Shown here: piece by piece, positions 33,900 to 42,898 of the stretch | Layout of the letters: every line of letters starts with the position of its first letter | Numbering within the stretch: position 1 is the first letter of the stretch | NCBI RefSeq assembly: GCF_002101315.1 | Contig: NZ_CP020777.1 | Span: 1 to 64,000, forward strand | Reading direction: 5' to 3' | DNA from: Candidatus Pelagibacter sp. RS39 | Lineage (GTDB): Bacteria > Pseudomonadota > Alphaproteobacteria > Pelagibacterales > Pelagibacteraceae | DNA: 64,000 bases | Translations under genes and position numbers: made by a program | Notes under the pieces: model-generated | Database searches by the model: none | Seen by the model: only the letters and a program-made list of their open reading frames with translations | Told to the model about the DNA's origin: nothing

Positions 33900-34166
33900 T
33901 TAATTGTTTAATAATTTATTTTTTGCTTTTTCAAATTCCTCTTGAGTTAATACACCACTTTCTCTTAACGCATTAAGTTTTTCTAACTCCTCACTTAAAG
34001 ATTTATCAGTGTTTGACTCTTCAACATTTTCGTCTATTTCTTTCCCATCTTTGTTGTCTCGATTGGCTTGTTTTGCACTAACGCCACTCATGACAGCTCT
34101 TGTGCCTAAGTACAAAACAAAAAATAAAATAGGGATTACTAGTCCAAAGAAAATTAATTTTTCCAT
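33900..34166 (-). CDS. SHOCT-domain small membrane protein
   Basis: An N-terminal membrane helix (about 2-25) is followed by an acidic linker (EIDENVEESNTDKS). The C-terminal SHOCT motif is LEKLNALRESGVLTQEEFEK plus AKNKLL, common in short tails on bacterial membrane proteins. The function is unknown; SHOCT is thought to mediate oligomerisation or protein contacts. It follows the next gene by 3 bp on the same strand. Confidence 0.82.
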   Translation of the reverse strand: MEKLIFFGLVIPILFFVLYLGTRAVMSGVSAKQANRDNKDGKEIDENVEESNTDKSLSEELEKLNALRESGVLTQEEFEKAKNKLLNN

Positions 34167-34169
34167 TAC

Positions 34170-34373
34170 TTAATCATCATCCTCTTCTCTCCAATTTTTT
34201 TCATACATAAGCCACGCTGCATATATTACTGAAAATGTACCTACTATCATACCATAATCAAACCCTGTTTGTTGATCATGTAAATACCAGCCTAATTGAG
34301 TGGCTCCTATTGGAGGAACTGTTAAGATTAATAATAGAATGGCAATTCTATATGGATACTTTGGTTTTTTCAC
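34170..34373 (-). CDS. Small two-helix membrane protein, 67 residues, unknown
   Basis: GTG start at 34373 (KKPKYPYRIAILLLILTV). Two hydrophobic helices (about 9-28, 41-58) are joined by GWYLHDQQTGFDYG, and the tail is acidic (EEDDD). I do not recognise a family. The 3-bp spacing to the SHOCT gene suggests a two-gene unit. Confidence 0.68.
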   Translation of the reverse strand: MKKPKYPYRIAILLLILTVPPIGATQLGWYLHDQQTGFDYGMIVGTFSVIYAAWLMYEKNWREEDDD

Positions 34374-34410
34374 AACCTAAACTAACAAAAAAATTATGTG
34401 GATTATAATG

Positions 34411-35256
34411 TTAAAGTTGCGATCTTTTGAAACACTCTACAGTATTTTTTAATAAACAAGCGATTGTCATTGGACCTACTCCACCTGGAACAGGTGTTAA
34501 AGCTTTGGCATTTTTTGAAACTTCATCAAAAGCAACATCACCAACAATACCTTTATCGGTTTTATTAATTCCAACATCAATTACAATTGTATCTTTTTTA
34601 ACCCAATCTCCTTTTACAAGCTCAGGAATACCGACTGCTGCAATAATAATATCTGCTTCTAAACATTCGGCCTTGAGATCTTTTGTTTTTGAATGGGTAA
34701 TTGTTACCGTGCAATTTTCTTTCAAAAGAAGTTGTGTCATTGGTTTTCCATTTAGATTAGATCTTCCAACTACAACAGCTTTTTTTCCACTTAGGTTTGG
34801 CTCAATTTTTTTAATTAAAAGATAACATCCTAAAGGAGTGCACGGCACAGAACTTTCATAACCTGAAGAAAGGTTTCCAACATTCATAGGATGAAATCCA
34901 TCAACGTCTTTGGATGGATGGATTGCCTCAATAATTTTTTGTTTATCTATATGTTTTGGCAGAGGTAGCTGAACTAAAATTCCTGAAACGCTCTTATCTT
35001 TATTTAGATCATTAATCTTGTCCAAAATAACTTTTTCTTCCACAGAGTCTGGATATTTAATAACCTCTGACTTTAGACCAACCTCTTTTGCTGATTTTTC
35101 TTTATTTCTTACATATATTTGACTAGGTGTAAGATCTCCTATCAAAATAACTGTTAAACCTGGCACTTTATTAAATTTGTTTTTTAACTCAGTCACTTCT
35201 TGCTTGAGTTCTTCTCTTAATTCAGCTGCTGCTTTTTTTCCGTCGATTAAAATCAT
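34411..35256 (-). CDS. folD: Bifunctional methylenetetrahydrofolate dehydrogenase/cyclohydrolase
   Basis: From the ATG at 35256 the protein starts MILIDGKKAAAELREEL, as FolD should. An open frame extends 19 codons further but those residues are unrelated to FolD and overlap yggT. Motifs are PSQIYVRNKEKSAKEVG (catalytic Lys), VQLPLPKHI, VDGFHP, VVGRSNLNGKPM and PVPGGVGPMT. It interconverts methylene-, methenyl- and formyl-tetrahydrofolate with NADP. The length is 281 residues. Confidence 0.95.
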   Translation of the reverse strand: MILIDGKKAAAELREELKQEVTELKNKFNKVPGLTVILIGDLTPSQIYVRNKEKSAKEVGLKSEVIKYPDSVEEKVILDKINDLNKDKSVSGILVQLPLPKHIDKQKIIEAIHPSKDVDGFHPMNVGNLSSGYESSVPCTPLGCYLLIKKIEPNLSGKKAVVVGRSNLNGKPMTQLLLKENCTVTITHSKTKDLKAECLEADIIIAAVGIPELVKGDWVKKDTIVIDVGINKTDKGIVGDVAFDEVSKNAKALTPVPGGVGPMTIACLLKNTVECFKRSQL

Positions 35257-35261
35257 AAGTT

Positions 35262-35552
35262 TTAAAATATCAATGGTGCGATGTAGAGCTTCATACACAT
35301 TTCTATAAACCAAATCAATAGAAGTAATATAATGGGTGAGATATCTAAGGATCCTAAATTAGGTAAAAAACGTCTAATTTTATTAAGTATAGGATCTGTT
35401 AGACGATATGTTAATTCTAAAATTGAATAAACAAGTCTATTTTGTGTGTTTAAAACATTAAAGGCAACTAACCAGCTTACAATTACATTCGCTATTACTA
35501 CGTAAGAATAAAGCTTTAATATTTGTAAAGCTAAATAAAAAATAGCTATCAT
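35262..35552 (-). CDS. yggT: YggT family membrane protein
   Basis: Two to three helices in 96 residues with VIANVIVSWLVAFNVLNTQN, LTYRLTDPILNKIRRFLP and LDISPIILLLLI, the YggT consensus. The family is linked to envelope and osmotic homeostasis and to cell division factors in some bacteria. It overlaps the MscS gene by 4 bp and lies 5 bp before folD. Confidence 0.9.
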   Translation of the reverse strand: MIAIFYLALQILKLYSYVVIANVIVSWLVAFNVLNTQNRLVYSILELTYRLTDPILNKIRRFLPNLGSLDISPIILLLLIWFIEMCMKLYIAPLIF

Positions 35553-36634
35553 TTTTTTTCTATGTAAATAGAAGAACTAGGGAATGCAAAAGATGCCTTA
35601 TTTTTTTCAACAATCTTTTTTATTTCAATTGCCAATTTCTCTTTTACTGATAACCACTCATTCCAACTATCTGATTTAGTAAAACAACGAACATACATAT
35701 CAATTGAACTATCTGAAAATTTATCAACTCTCACAGCAATTCCTATGCTTGTGTTAAAGTCTTCACTTTTTTGAATGTGATCCTCGATTTCATTTCTTAT
35801 AGTTTTTAATTGATCAACCGTTGTGTCATATTGAAGAGTTATAATCCAACTTATTAGCCAATTTGAAGTTTCGCTTACATTTACAACTGCATTTTCAGCA
35901 AATTGAAAGTTAGGAATAATTGCTAGTGATTTATCAAACTTTCTGATTGTTGTTGATCTAAACCCAATTTTTTCAACAATGCCCTCTATAATCCCTTCTA
36001 CTAGTATCCAATCACCGATTTTAAATCTTTTTTCAACTAAAACTAAAATACCTGAAATCAAATTTTTAAATAAATCTTGAGCACCTAAAGCTACTGCAAC
36101 ACCAAATAAACCAAGACCTGCAATAATTGGTCCTATCTTTATTCCCCACAATTCTAAAACTGCAGCTAAACCTAAAATAAAAATAAGTATTTTTAAGGAT
36201 TTAATGATCCACCCAATCAACTCTCTTGTTAAAAGCTTATCAAGTCCACTTAAAATATAAGACACAGGTTCGATAATTTGATGTATCACCCAAAAAATTA
36301 AAATTGTTATCAAAGTTCTATTTATTGTGTCGACAACTTCTCTACCTTCTATTGAAAAAGTCATGTAATAACTTGCTATAAAAAAACCCAAGACAATTGG
36401 TAAAAATCTTGCAGGTCCTATTAATGCAGAAACAAAAGTGTCGTCTAATTTATTAGTTGTTCTTTTGGAAATTATTTCTAATTTTTTAATAATAAGTTTA
36501 CTAATCAATCCTCTAAATATTAAAAATATCAAAAATATTCCAATACCAATTAGTATTTGAAAAATATCTACACCTAATATCCCTCTATTCCATACTGATA
36601 AAAAGACTTCAGAAAAATTATTTATTATTTCCAT
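35549..36634 (-). CDS. mscS: Small-conductance mechanosensitive channel family (MscS)
   Basis: Several N-terminal helices lead to the pore helix GLGLFGVAVALGAQDLFKNLISG and the beta domain beginning EKRFKIGDWILVEGIIEGIVEKIGFRSTTIR, then IPNFQFAENAVVNVSE. This is the canonical MscS core in 361 residues, slightly longer than E. coli MscS because of extra N-terminal helices. It releases solutes under hypo-osmotic stress. It starts 2 bp after hemD and overlaps yggT by 4 bp. Confidence 0.93.
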   Translation of the reverse strand: MEIINNFSEVFLSVWNRGILGVDIFQILIGIGIFLIFLIFRGLISKLIIKKLEIISKRTTNKLDDTFVSALIGPARFLPIVLGFFIASYYMTFSIEGREVVDTINRTLITILIFWVIHQIIEPVSYILSGLDKLLTRELIGWIIKSLKILIFILGLAAVLELWGIKIGPIIAGLGLFGVAVALGAQDLFKNLISGILVLVEKRFKIGDWILVEGIIEGIVEKIGFRSTTIRKFDKSLAIIPNFQFAENAVVNVSETSNWLISWIITLQYDTTVDQLKTIRNEIEDHIQKSEDFNTSIGIAVRVDKFSDSSIDMYVRCFTKSDSWNEWLSVKEKLAIEIKKIVEKNKASFAFPSSSIYIEKK

Positions 36635-36636
36635 AG

Positions 36637-37335
36637 TTAAATTTTATATAACAAAAATTCCTCTTCTCCAGGATTAAAAAGAAATATCTTTTTCCACTTA
36701 ATTTCATTTAATTTAGCTGATGTTTTTTCACCTATACACATCAAATTAGTACTCATCCAAAGACCCTCAAGTTGATTAAGTTTTATAAACTTTAAAAGAC
36801 TAGATGCACTATTTTGAGAATAAACATAAACCATATCAGGCATATCAAGTTTTAACCTATTGATAAAATCATCATCAAATTTTTCATTATGTACAGTTTC
36901 ATAATTTATTAATCTTTTAATATCATATCCCTCATTTTGAAGTTGATTATCAAGATCTACTGAAATGTTTTCTCCACTTACATAAATTAATTTACCTTCT
37001 GTCTTATCAAAATTCTGTAATATTAATTCTTTTAAATTAAGAACATTTCCTTCTGCAGCAATTGTATTAGAGAAACCTTGACCTCTTGCTTCTTTTTCTG
37101 TTGCATTTCCTACACAAAAACATTTTATGTTTTTATCTAACCCATTTAAATTTAAAAATCTTACTGCATTAGAGCTTGTAAAAATAATACCTTTAAATTC
37201 TGAAAGATTTATTTTTTCATGAAGAATTTTTTTAATAGATAATAAAGGTAGATGTGAAACTTTATGACCAAGAGACTGAAACTTAATGATCATTTCAGAA
37301 CAATCTTCTAGAGGTCTAGTTAATAAAATATGCAT
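36637..37335 (-). CDS. hemD: Uroporphyrinogen-III synthase
   Basis: The sequence is divergent as usual for HemD, but MHILLTRPLEDCSEM at the start, GIIFTSSNAVRFL, FCVGNATEKEARGQGF, and VYVYSQNSASSLLKFI with CIGEKTSAKLNE mark the two-lobed synthase. The length of 232 residues is normal. It closes hydroxymethylbilane to uroporphyrinogen III. The gene lies 1 bp after hemC, which supports the call. Confidence 0.9.
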   Translation of the reverse strand: MHILLTRPLEDCSEMIIKFQSLGHKVSHLPLLSIKKILHEKINLSEFKGIIFTSSNAVRFLNLNGLDKNIKCFCVGNATEKEARGQGFSNTIAAEGNVLNLKELILQNFDKTEGKLIYVSGENISVDLDNQLQNEGYDIKRLINYETVHNEKFDDDFINRLKLDMPDMVYVYSQNSASSLLKFIKLNQLEGLWMSTNLMCIGEKTSAKLNEIKWKKIFLFNPGEEEFLLYKI

Positions 37336-37336
37336 T

Positions 37337-38254
37337 TTATTTCTTATAAGAGTTATTCGATTTTATTTTTAAAATTTGACCTATTTCGTTTCCAAGTTCT
37401 CTAAAATTTTCTGAACTGTCAGATTTTTTTTCATAAAATCTTTGTGAGCCATCTAATGAAAAAAGCTCTGCTTCGACTGTAATTCTATTTTCATCTATTT
37501 TAGAATGAATACCGATGGCCGTTTCGCAATCTCCTTCTAAAATTTTTAGAATATTTCTCTCAGCATGAGCTCTTTTATAAGTCTCTTGATGATTAATTTT
37601 TTTTAACATTCTAATTATATCTTTATCATTTTCTCTACACTGTATAGCAATTATACCTTGACCTGCACTTGGAATTATTTCCTCAACAGAAAAGATTTCA
37701 GAAATTTTATCTTCTAATTTTAAATATTTTACTCCAGCATAAGATAAAATTATTGCATCGTACTCACCATCCATTAATTTTTTAATTCTAGTATCAACGT
37801 TCCCTCTTATAAGTTTACAAGTAACATCTGGTCTAATTTTTTTAATTTGAAATTGACGTCTATAAGAAGATGTTCCAATAACAGCATTTTGTTTTAAGTC
37901 TTTGAATTTTTTCTTCCCATTAATTATTATAATTTCTCTTGCATCTGTTCTTTCAAGAAATGTATCTGTTAAAAGACCCTTGGTCTCAATTGCTGGCATG
38001 TCTTTAAGCGCGTGAACAGCTATATCAATATTATTGTTTTGAAGTTCCTGTTCAATGCTACTTGAAAACAAACCTTTGCCACCAACATCAGATAATCTTA
38101 TATCTTGTATCTCATCACCTTTAGTAGAAATTTTTTCAATATTTATATCTTGATCGATCAAATCAGTTATCTCAATAATTCTCTCTTTTACTTTTTGAGC
38201 ATATAACAATGCTAGTTTACTTCCTCGAGATCCAATTCTTATTTTCTTTTTCAT
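37337..38254 (-). CDS. hemC: Porphobilinogen deaminase
   Basis: The start is RIGSRGSKLALLYAQKVK. Other motifs are STKGD, GLFSSSIEQELQ, HALKDMP (catalytic Asp85), GTSSYRRQ, RGNVDTRIKKL and LEGDCETAIG with the dipyrromethane-cofactor Cys243. At 305 residues it is complete. It polymerises four porphobilinogens for haem. The gene is divergent from tsaD, a frequent alphaproteobacterial arrangement, with a 55-bp intergenic space. Confidence 0.96.
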   Translation of the reverse strand: MKKKIRIGSRGSKLALLYAQKVKERIIEITDLIDQDINIEKISTKGDEIQDIRLSDVGGKGLFSSSIEQELQNNNIDIAVHALKDMPAIETKGLLTDTFLERTDAREIIIINGKKKFKDLKQNAVIGTSSYRRQFQIKKIRPDVTCKLIRGNVDTRIKKLMDGEYDAIILSYAGVKYLKLEDKISEIFSVEEIIPSAGQGIIAIQCRENDKDIIRMLKKINHQETYKRAHAERNILKILEGDCETAIGIHSKIDENRITVEAELFSLDGSQRFYEKKSDSSENFRELGNEIGQILKIKSNNSYKK

Positions 38255-38309
38255 AAAAAAATCATTTCTTACTTGTATTGGGATTGTACAATTATTAAAA
38301 ACTATTTGA

Positions 38310-39383
38310 ATGAATAAAAAACCCCTAATTCTTGGAATAGAAACCAGCTGTGATGAAACTGCAGCATCTTTAATTTCGGAAAATGACCAAGGAATACCAA
38401 TAATTCTCTCTAATGTTATTTCTAGCCAAACGGAAGTGCATAAAAATTTTGGTGGAGTGGTTCCTGAACTTGCTGCAAGATCCCATTTAGAAAAAATTGA
38501 TTGGATCGTTCAAAAGGCTTTAGATGAAAGTGGAAAAAAAATAGAAGAAATAGATGCAGTTGCTGCAACTGCCGGACCAGGACTGGTCGTTTGTTTATCA
38601 GTTGGATTAAGTTTTGGTAAAACTTTTGCAAATTTAATTAAGAAACCATTTATTGCTGTAAATCATTTAGAAGGTCATGCTTTAAGTCCTAGATTAAATT
38701 CAGGATTAGATTATCCGTATTTATTTTTGTTAATTTCAGGTGGACATTCTCAATTTTTAAATGTTCAAGGGCTCGGAGATTACAAAAGATTGGGCACTAC
38801 TATAGATGATGCTTTAGGAGAAGCATTTGATAAAACTGCAAAATTATTAGGAATAGAATTTCCGGGAGGACCCAAAATTGAAGTTTTTGCTGATAAAGGA
38901 AATCCTGAAAGATATGAGCTGCCAAAGCCAATTATTAACAGAGGGGGTTGTAACTTATCATTTGCAGGCTTGAAGACAGCAGTTTTAAAAATATCAAAAA
39001 AAATAAAAACACAACAAGAGAAATTTGATTTAGCAGCCTCTTTTCAAAAAACTATAATAGAAATCCTCTATAAGAAAACAAAAACTGCTTTTTTAGAGTT
39101 CGAAAAACAAAATAACTTGAAAAAAAAAATTTTTGTTGTCGCTGGTGGTGTTGCAGCTAACAAAGAAATTAGATCAATGTTAATTAATCTATGTAAAGAA
39201 AAAAGTTATGAAAGCATATTTCCTCCAATAGAACTCTGTGGTGATAATGCAGCAATGATAGGAATGGTAGGTTTAGAAAAATTTAAATTAAAACAATTCA
39301 ATCATTTAGATTATCCAGCAAAACCAAGATGGCCATTGGATGAAAACGCTAATTTTTTAAAGGGAGCAGGAGTAAAATTATAA
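38310..39383 (+). CDS. tsaD: tRNA N6-adenosine threonylcarbamoyltransferase TsaD
   Basis: Kae1/TsaD hallmarks are present: GIETSCDETAAS, ATAGPGLVVCLSVG, the metal ligands in NHLEGHALSPRL, LISGGHSQF, DDALGEAFDK, PGGPKIE and VVAGGVAANKEIR with CGDNAAMIGMVG. It adds threonylcarbamoyl to A37 of ANN-decoding tRNAs. The length of 357 residues is normal. The next gene begins on the last base of its stop. Confidence 0.97.
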   Translation: MNKKPLILGIETSCDETAASLISENDQGIPIILSNVISSQTEVHKNFGGVVPELAARSHLEKIDWIVQKALDESGKKIEEIDAVAATAGPGLVVCLSVGLSFGKTFANLIKKPFIAVNHLEGHALSPRLNSGLDYPYLFLLISGGHSQFLNVQGLGDYKRLGTTIDDALGEAFDKTAKLLGIEFPGGPKIEVFADKGNPERYELPKPIINRGGCNLSFAGLKTAVLKISKKIKTQQEKFDLAASFQKTIIEILYKKTKTAFLEFEKQNNLKKKIFVVAGGVAANKEIRSMLINLCKEKSYESIFPPIELCGDNAAMIGMVGLEKFKLKQFNHLDYPAKPRWPLDENANFLKGAGVKL

Positions 39384-39796
39384 TGCAATATTGGTTACTT
39401 AAATCAGAACCTGATGTTTGGTCAATTGATCAGCAAAGAAAAGCTGGTGTAAAAGGTGCGCCTTGGGATGGTGTAAGAAACTATCAAGCAGCTAAGAATT
39501 TAAAAACTATGAAAAAGGGTGATCAATGTTTTTTTTATCACTCAAATATTGGTAAAGAAATAGTTGGAATTGTAGAAGTTGTTAAAGAGCATTACATTGA
39601 TAAAACAGACAAATCAGGAAGATTTGTTGCAGTGACTGTTAAATTTTTAAAAAAACTTGATAATCCTGTATCTTTAGATGAGATTAAAAAAAACAAGGAT
39701 TTAAGCCATTTATCTTTAATTAAACAAAGTAGATTATCTGTAATGCCTATTGACTCTAAAAGCTGGAAGCTTTTAAATAAAATGAGTAAATATTAA
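39383..39796 (+). CDS. EVE-domain protein
   Basis: The whole 137-residue protein is an EVE (PUA-like) domain: [41 protein letters not shown] and [15 protein letters not shown] domains are proposed to bind modified bases in RNA or DNA. In alphaproteobacteria it commonly lies near tsaD, as here; the usual gpsA and YciI-like genes are missing between them. It overlaps tsaD by 1 bp and lies 8 bp upstream of acs. Confidence 0.92.
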   Translation: MQYWLLKSEPDVWSIDQQRKAGVKGAPWDGVRNYQAAKNLKTMKKGDQCFFYHSNIGKEIVGIVEVVKEHYIDKTDKSGRFVAVTVKFLKKLDNPVSLDEIKKNKDLSHLSLIKQSRLSVMPIDSKSWKLLNKMSKY

Positions 39797-39804
39797 AAAA
39801 AAAT

Positions 39805-41892
39805 ATGCCAAAAAAAAAGAAATCAAAAAAGAAAAAAGCTAAAAAGGTAAAGAAAAAAAAATATTCTAAAAAAAGAAGAAAAATAAAAAGAGTTTCAAAA
39901 ACAAAAAGAGCTTCTGTCAAAAGATCTAAAAAGAAAAATATTGATAAAATATCATCTAATGAGCAAATTATTAAAACTAAACCTGAATGGGTGAAAAGAA
40001 GTTTAGCGAATAAAGCTCAGTATCAAAAAAAATATTCTGATTCTATTAAAAATAATAATTCATTTTGGAAAAAGGAAGGAAAGAGAATTACTTGGATAAA
40101 ACCTTACAAAAAAATTAAAGATGTTAAATATAGTAAAGACGAAGTTAGAATTAAATGGTTTGAAGATGGCACTTTAAATGCATCTGCTAATTGCATTGAT
40201 CGTCATTTAAAAGATAAAAAAGACAAAACTGCAATTATTTGGGTAGGAGATGATCCTAAAGACACTCAAAAAATTTCTTATAAACAATTACATCAAAAGG
40301 TTTCAAAGGCTGCAAATGGTCTTAAAAAACTTGGAATACAAAAAGGTGATCGTGTTACTATTTATCTGACGATGATACCTGAATTAGCGATCTTGATGTT
40401 GGCTTGTGCAAGGATAGGTGCCGTACACTCAATAATTTTTGGTGGTTTCTCTGCAGAATCAATTTCAGGAAGAGTTAATGATTGTAAATCCGAATACATA
40501 ATTACAGCTGATGAAGGAGTAAGAGGGGGTAAAACTATTCCTTTAAAAGCGACAACAGATGAAGCTTTATCTAATTGTCCAGATGTTAAAAAATGTATTG
40601 TAGTAAAGAGAACTGGTAATTACGTGTACTGGGATCAAGGTCGAGATGTTTGGTATCACGACTTAATTAAAGATGTTCCAAATCATTGTGAACCTGAAGA
40701 AATGAGTGCGGAAGATCCTTTGTTTATTCTTTACACATCTGGTTCAACTGGAAAACCGAAAGGAGTTTTGCATACTACTGGTGGATATATGGTTTATGCT
40801 TCCATGACTCATCAATATATTTTTAATTATAAACCAAATGATATTTATTGGTGCACAGCAGATATTGGGTGGGTCACAGGTCATAGTTATATAATTTATG
40901 GGCCGTTAGCAAATGGTGCTACTACTATTATGTTTGAAGGTGTTCCAAATTATCCAGATAGCTCGAGATGGTGGCAGATAGTAGATAAATACAAAGTAAA
41001 TACTTTTTATACGGCACCAACAGCCATAAGGGCCTTAATGAGAGAGGGTGATGGCCCAGTTAATAAAACTTCAAGAAAATCTTTAAAACTACTAGGAACT
41101 GTTGGTGAACCCATAAATCCAGAGGCATGGATGTGGTATTACAAAACTGTTGGTAATTCAAAATGTCCAATAGTAGATACATGGTGGCAAACAGAGACAG
41201 GAGGAATTCTTATAGCACCACAAACTGGAGCTATTCCGCTTAAACCTGGATCAGCAACAAAACCTTTTTACGGAATTAAACCAGTGCTAGTGAATAAAGA
41301 CGGTAAAGAAATAAAAGGTGAGGGTGAAGGTAGACTTTGTATAGCTCAATCTTGGCCTGGTCAGATGAGAACGGTATACGGTGACCATCAAAGATTTATT
41401 GATACATATTTTTCTCAATTTGATGGAAAATATTTCACTGGAGATGGATGTAAAAGAGATAAAGATGGTTACTATTGGATAACTGGTAGAGTTGATGATG
41501 TAATTATCGTTTCGGGGCACAATCTTGGTACTGCTGAGATTGAAAGTGCATTCGTTGCACATCCTAAAGTAGCTGAAGCTGCAGTGGTTGGATATCCTCA
41601 TGATATCAAAGGAAATGGATTGTACTGTTATGTAACTTTAAACGCTGGAGAAAGTGAAACAGGTGATTTGGATAGAGAATTAAAACTTTGGGTAAGAAAA
41701 CAAATAGGACCTTTGGCAACACCAGATCTAATTCATTTTACCCCGGGGCTTCCAAAAACAAGATCTGGAAAAATCATGAGAAGAATTTTAAGAAAAATTG
41801 CAGCAAATGAACATGGACAATTAGGTGATACAACTACTCTTGCTGATCCTGGTGTGGTCGATAGTTTAGTTGAAAATAGAAAAAATATCTAA
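39805..41892 (+). CDS. acs: Acetyl-CoA synthetase with a Lys/Arg-rich N-terminal extension
   Basis: The body is AMP-forming acetyl-CoA synthetase: [86 protein letters not shown] and acetylation-site region [17 protein letters not shown]. Ahead of the normal start region ([18 protein letters not shown], near residue 63) lie about 50 residues made mostly of Lys and Arg, encoded by A-rich DNA with runs up to nine A. There is no alternative ATG before the conserved body. The total length is 695, against roughly 650 usual. Confidence 0.95.
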   Translation: MPKKKKSKKKKAKKVKKKKYSKKRRKIKRVSKTKRASVKRSKKKNIDKISSNEQIIKTKPEWVKRSLANKAQYQKKYSDSIKNNNSFWKKEGKRITWIKPYKKIKDVKYSKDEVRIKWFEDGTLNASANCIDRHLKDKKDKTAIIWVGDDPKDTQKISYKQLHQKVSKAANGLKKLGIQKGDRVTIYLTMIPELAILMLACARIGAVHSIIFGGFSAESISGRVNDCKSEYIITADEGVRGGKTIPLKATTDEALSNCPDVKKCIVVKRTGNYVYWDQGRDVWYHDLIKDVPNHCEPEEMSAEDPLFILYTSGSTGKPKGVLHTTGGYMVYASMTHQYIFNYKPNDIYWCTADIGWVTGHSYIIYGPLANGATTIMFEGVPNYPDSSRWWQIVDKYKVNTFYTAPTAIRALMREGDGPVNKTSRKSLKLLGTVGEPINPEAWMWYYKTVGNSKCPIVDTWWQTETGGILIAPQTGAIPLKPGSATKPFYGIKPVLVNKDGKEIKGEGEGRLCIAQSWPGQMRTVYGDHQRFIDTYFSQFDGKYFTGDGCKRDKDGYYWITGRVDDVIIVSGHNLGTAEIESAFVAHPKVAEAAVVGYPHDIKGNGLYCYVTLNAGESETGDLDRELKLWVRKQIGPLATPDLIHFTPGLPKTRSGKIMRRILRKIAANEHGQLGDTTTLADPGVVDSLVENRKNI

Positions 41893-42512
41893 AATTTTAT
41901 TCTTTCATTAAATTCTTTTTTTACAACATCCCATTTTAAAATAACTGAGTTTAGAACTATTTTGCGATCTAAAGTTTTTAAATCTTCTGCGATTGGGGCC
42001 CACTTGTATAATGATAAAGCGCTAGGATTGAATGGTAAATCATTATGATGATCATCCCAATTAATATTTTGTATTCTTTCATCAAAACTTTTTTTTGCAT
42101 TTTCTATAATATCAATTGGCATCTTATTAGAAGTTTCATCATCTAAAATTTTTAAAAAAATTTCCTTTGCTTTCTCTGTATCTTGGTAATTAAAATTCGC
42201 TTTCAATTTTGAAAATGTAAACAATGTAAGATCTTGAAGAGCAACTGAATAAATATTCCACTTAGCCAAGTTTACTGAGTCCATAAAAGTATCATTTTCG
42301 AAATGAAGAACGTACCTAGTTCCCATCCTCGTTTTAAGATAACCGTAAAGAGTAACCTGACTCACCCAGGCAGATTTTGTTTGAATAAAAATTTCAAGTT
42401 CATCCAAATTGCTAATTTTTCCCTTTGGAATGAAAGCTTTGAACATGGCGAAAAGATAAGTCTTGAAATCATGCCAAGTTAAGTCTCTCCATGTTAATTT
42501 GTATTTCCCCAT
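41889..42512 (-). CDS. Conserved-looking protein of unknown function next to acs and a symporter
   Basis: The protein has about 207 residues from the ATG at 42512 ([20 protein letters not shown]); a GTG seven codons earlier is also possible but would overlap the symporter promoter. There is no membrane segment or signal peptide. It is aromatic-rich ([21 protein letters not shown]). I do not recognise a named family, though I recall similar unnamed proteins near Na+ symporter genes in alphaproteobacteria. It overlaps the 3' end of acs by 4 bp and is divergent from the symporter pair. Confidence 0.75.
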   Translation of the reverse strand: MGKYKLTWRDLTWHDFKTYLFAMFKAFIPKGKISNLDELEIFIQTKSAWVSQVTLYGYLKTRMGTRYVLHFENDTFMDSVNLAKWNIYSVALQDLTLFTFSKLKANFNYQDTEKAKEIFLKILDDETSNKMPIDIIENAKKSFDERIQNINWDDHHNDLPFNPSALSLYKWAPIAEDLKTLDRKIVLNSVILKWDVVKKEFNERIKF

Positions 42513-42526
42513 AAAAAGCCCTATTT

Positions 42527-42556
42527 TTGACACTTATAACTAGAAAAGGCTAGTAA
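42527..42556 (+). promoter_or_regulatory. Putative sigma70 promoter for the symporter operon
   Basis: TTGACA (42527-42532) with an 18-nt spacer to TAGTAA (42551-42556). The -35 is perfect and the -10 is weak. It would give a leader of about 75 nt with the Shine-Dalgarno-like GAGAGAGG before the ATG at 42638. Confidence 0.4.
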
Positions 42557-42620
42557 ATTTACCAATTTTAACACTTTAAATCTATTTCATAATGGTTATG
42601 GTTTTGGCCAGTTATAACTA
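42534..42620 (+). repeat. Pair of direct repeats in the symporter promoter region
   Basis: TTATAACTA occurs at 42534-42542 and again at 42612-42620, each followed by an A/G-rich stretch (GAAAAGG and AAAAGAG). The first copy sits in the spacer of the candidate promoter and the second just before the Shine-Dalgarno. They could be regulator sites, or chance in AT-rich DNA. Confidence 0.35.
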
Positions 42621-42637
42621 AAAAGAGAGAGGTATAA

Positions 42638-42898
42638 ATGTCAAAACAAGAACAACACTGGGAAAAATCCAAGGGTTTGCTAATGATGACGTTAGCAATT
42701 TGGTTTGTTTTCTCAATTGGCATCTTCCTATTCGGGGCTGAAATGAACGAAGTTACGGGACCATTTGGTTATCCGTTAACTTATTGGTTCACATGTCAAG
42801 GTTCTCTTGGAATTTTCGTATTACTGATTTTCTGGTTTGCGAACAGGCAAGAAAAAATTGATGAAGAGTTCGGCTTCAGTGAAAGAGGAGATGACTAA
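42638..42898 (+). CDS. Symporter small subunit, DUF4212 family
   Basis: This 86-residue protein has two membrane helices and the family patterns EQHWEKSKGLLMMTLAIWFVFSIG, FGYPLTYWFTCQGSLG and FWFANRQEKIDEEFG. DUF4212 proteins are always found next to VC_2705-type sodium:solute symporters. A Shine-Dalgarno (GAGAGAGG) precedes the ATG. It ends on the first base of the next start (TAATG). Confidence 0.92.
   Translation: MSKQEQHWEKSKGLLMMTLAIWFVFSIGIFLFGAEMNEVTGPFGYPLTYWFTCQGSLGIFVLLIFWFANRQEKIDEEFGFSERGDD

Noticed and set aside
34427-34825. Plus-strand 132-codon frame opposite folD
   Set aside because: It is a shadow of folD, whose motifs are all present.
35257-35313. 19-codon N-terminal extension of FolD
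   Set aside because: It overlaps the end of yggT and does not resemble FolD; the ATG at 35256 matches the family start.
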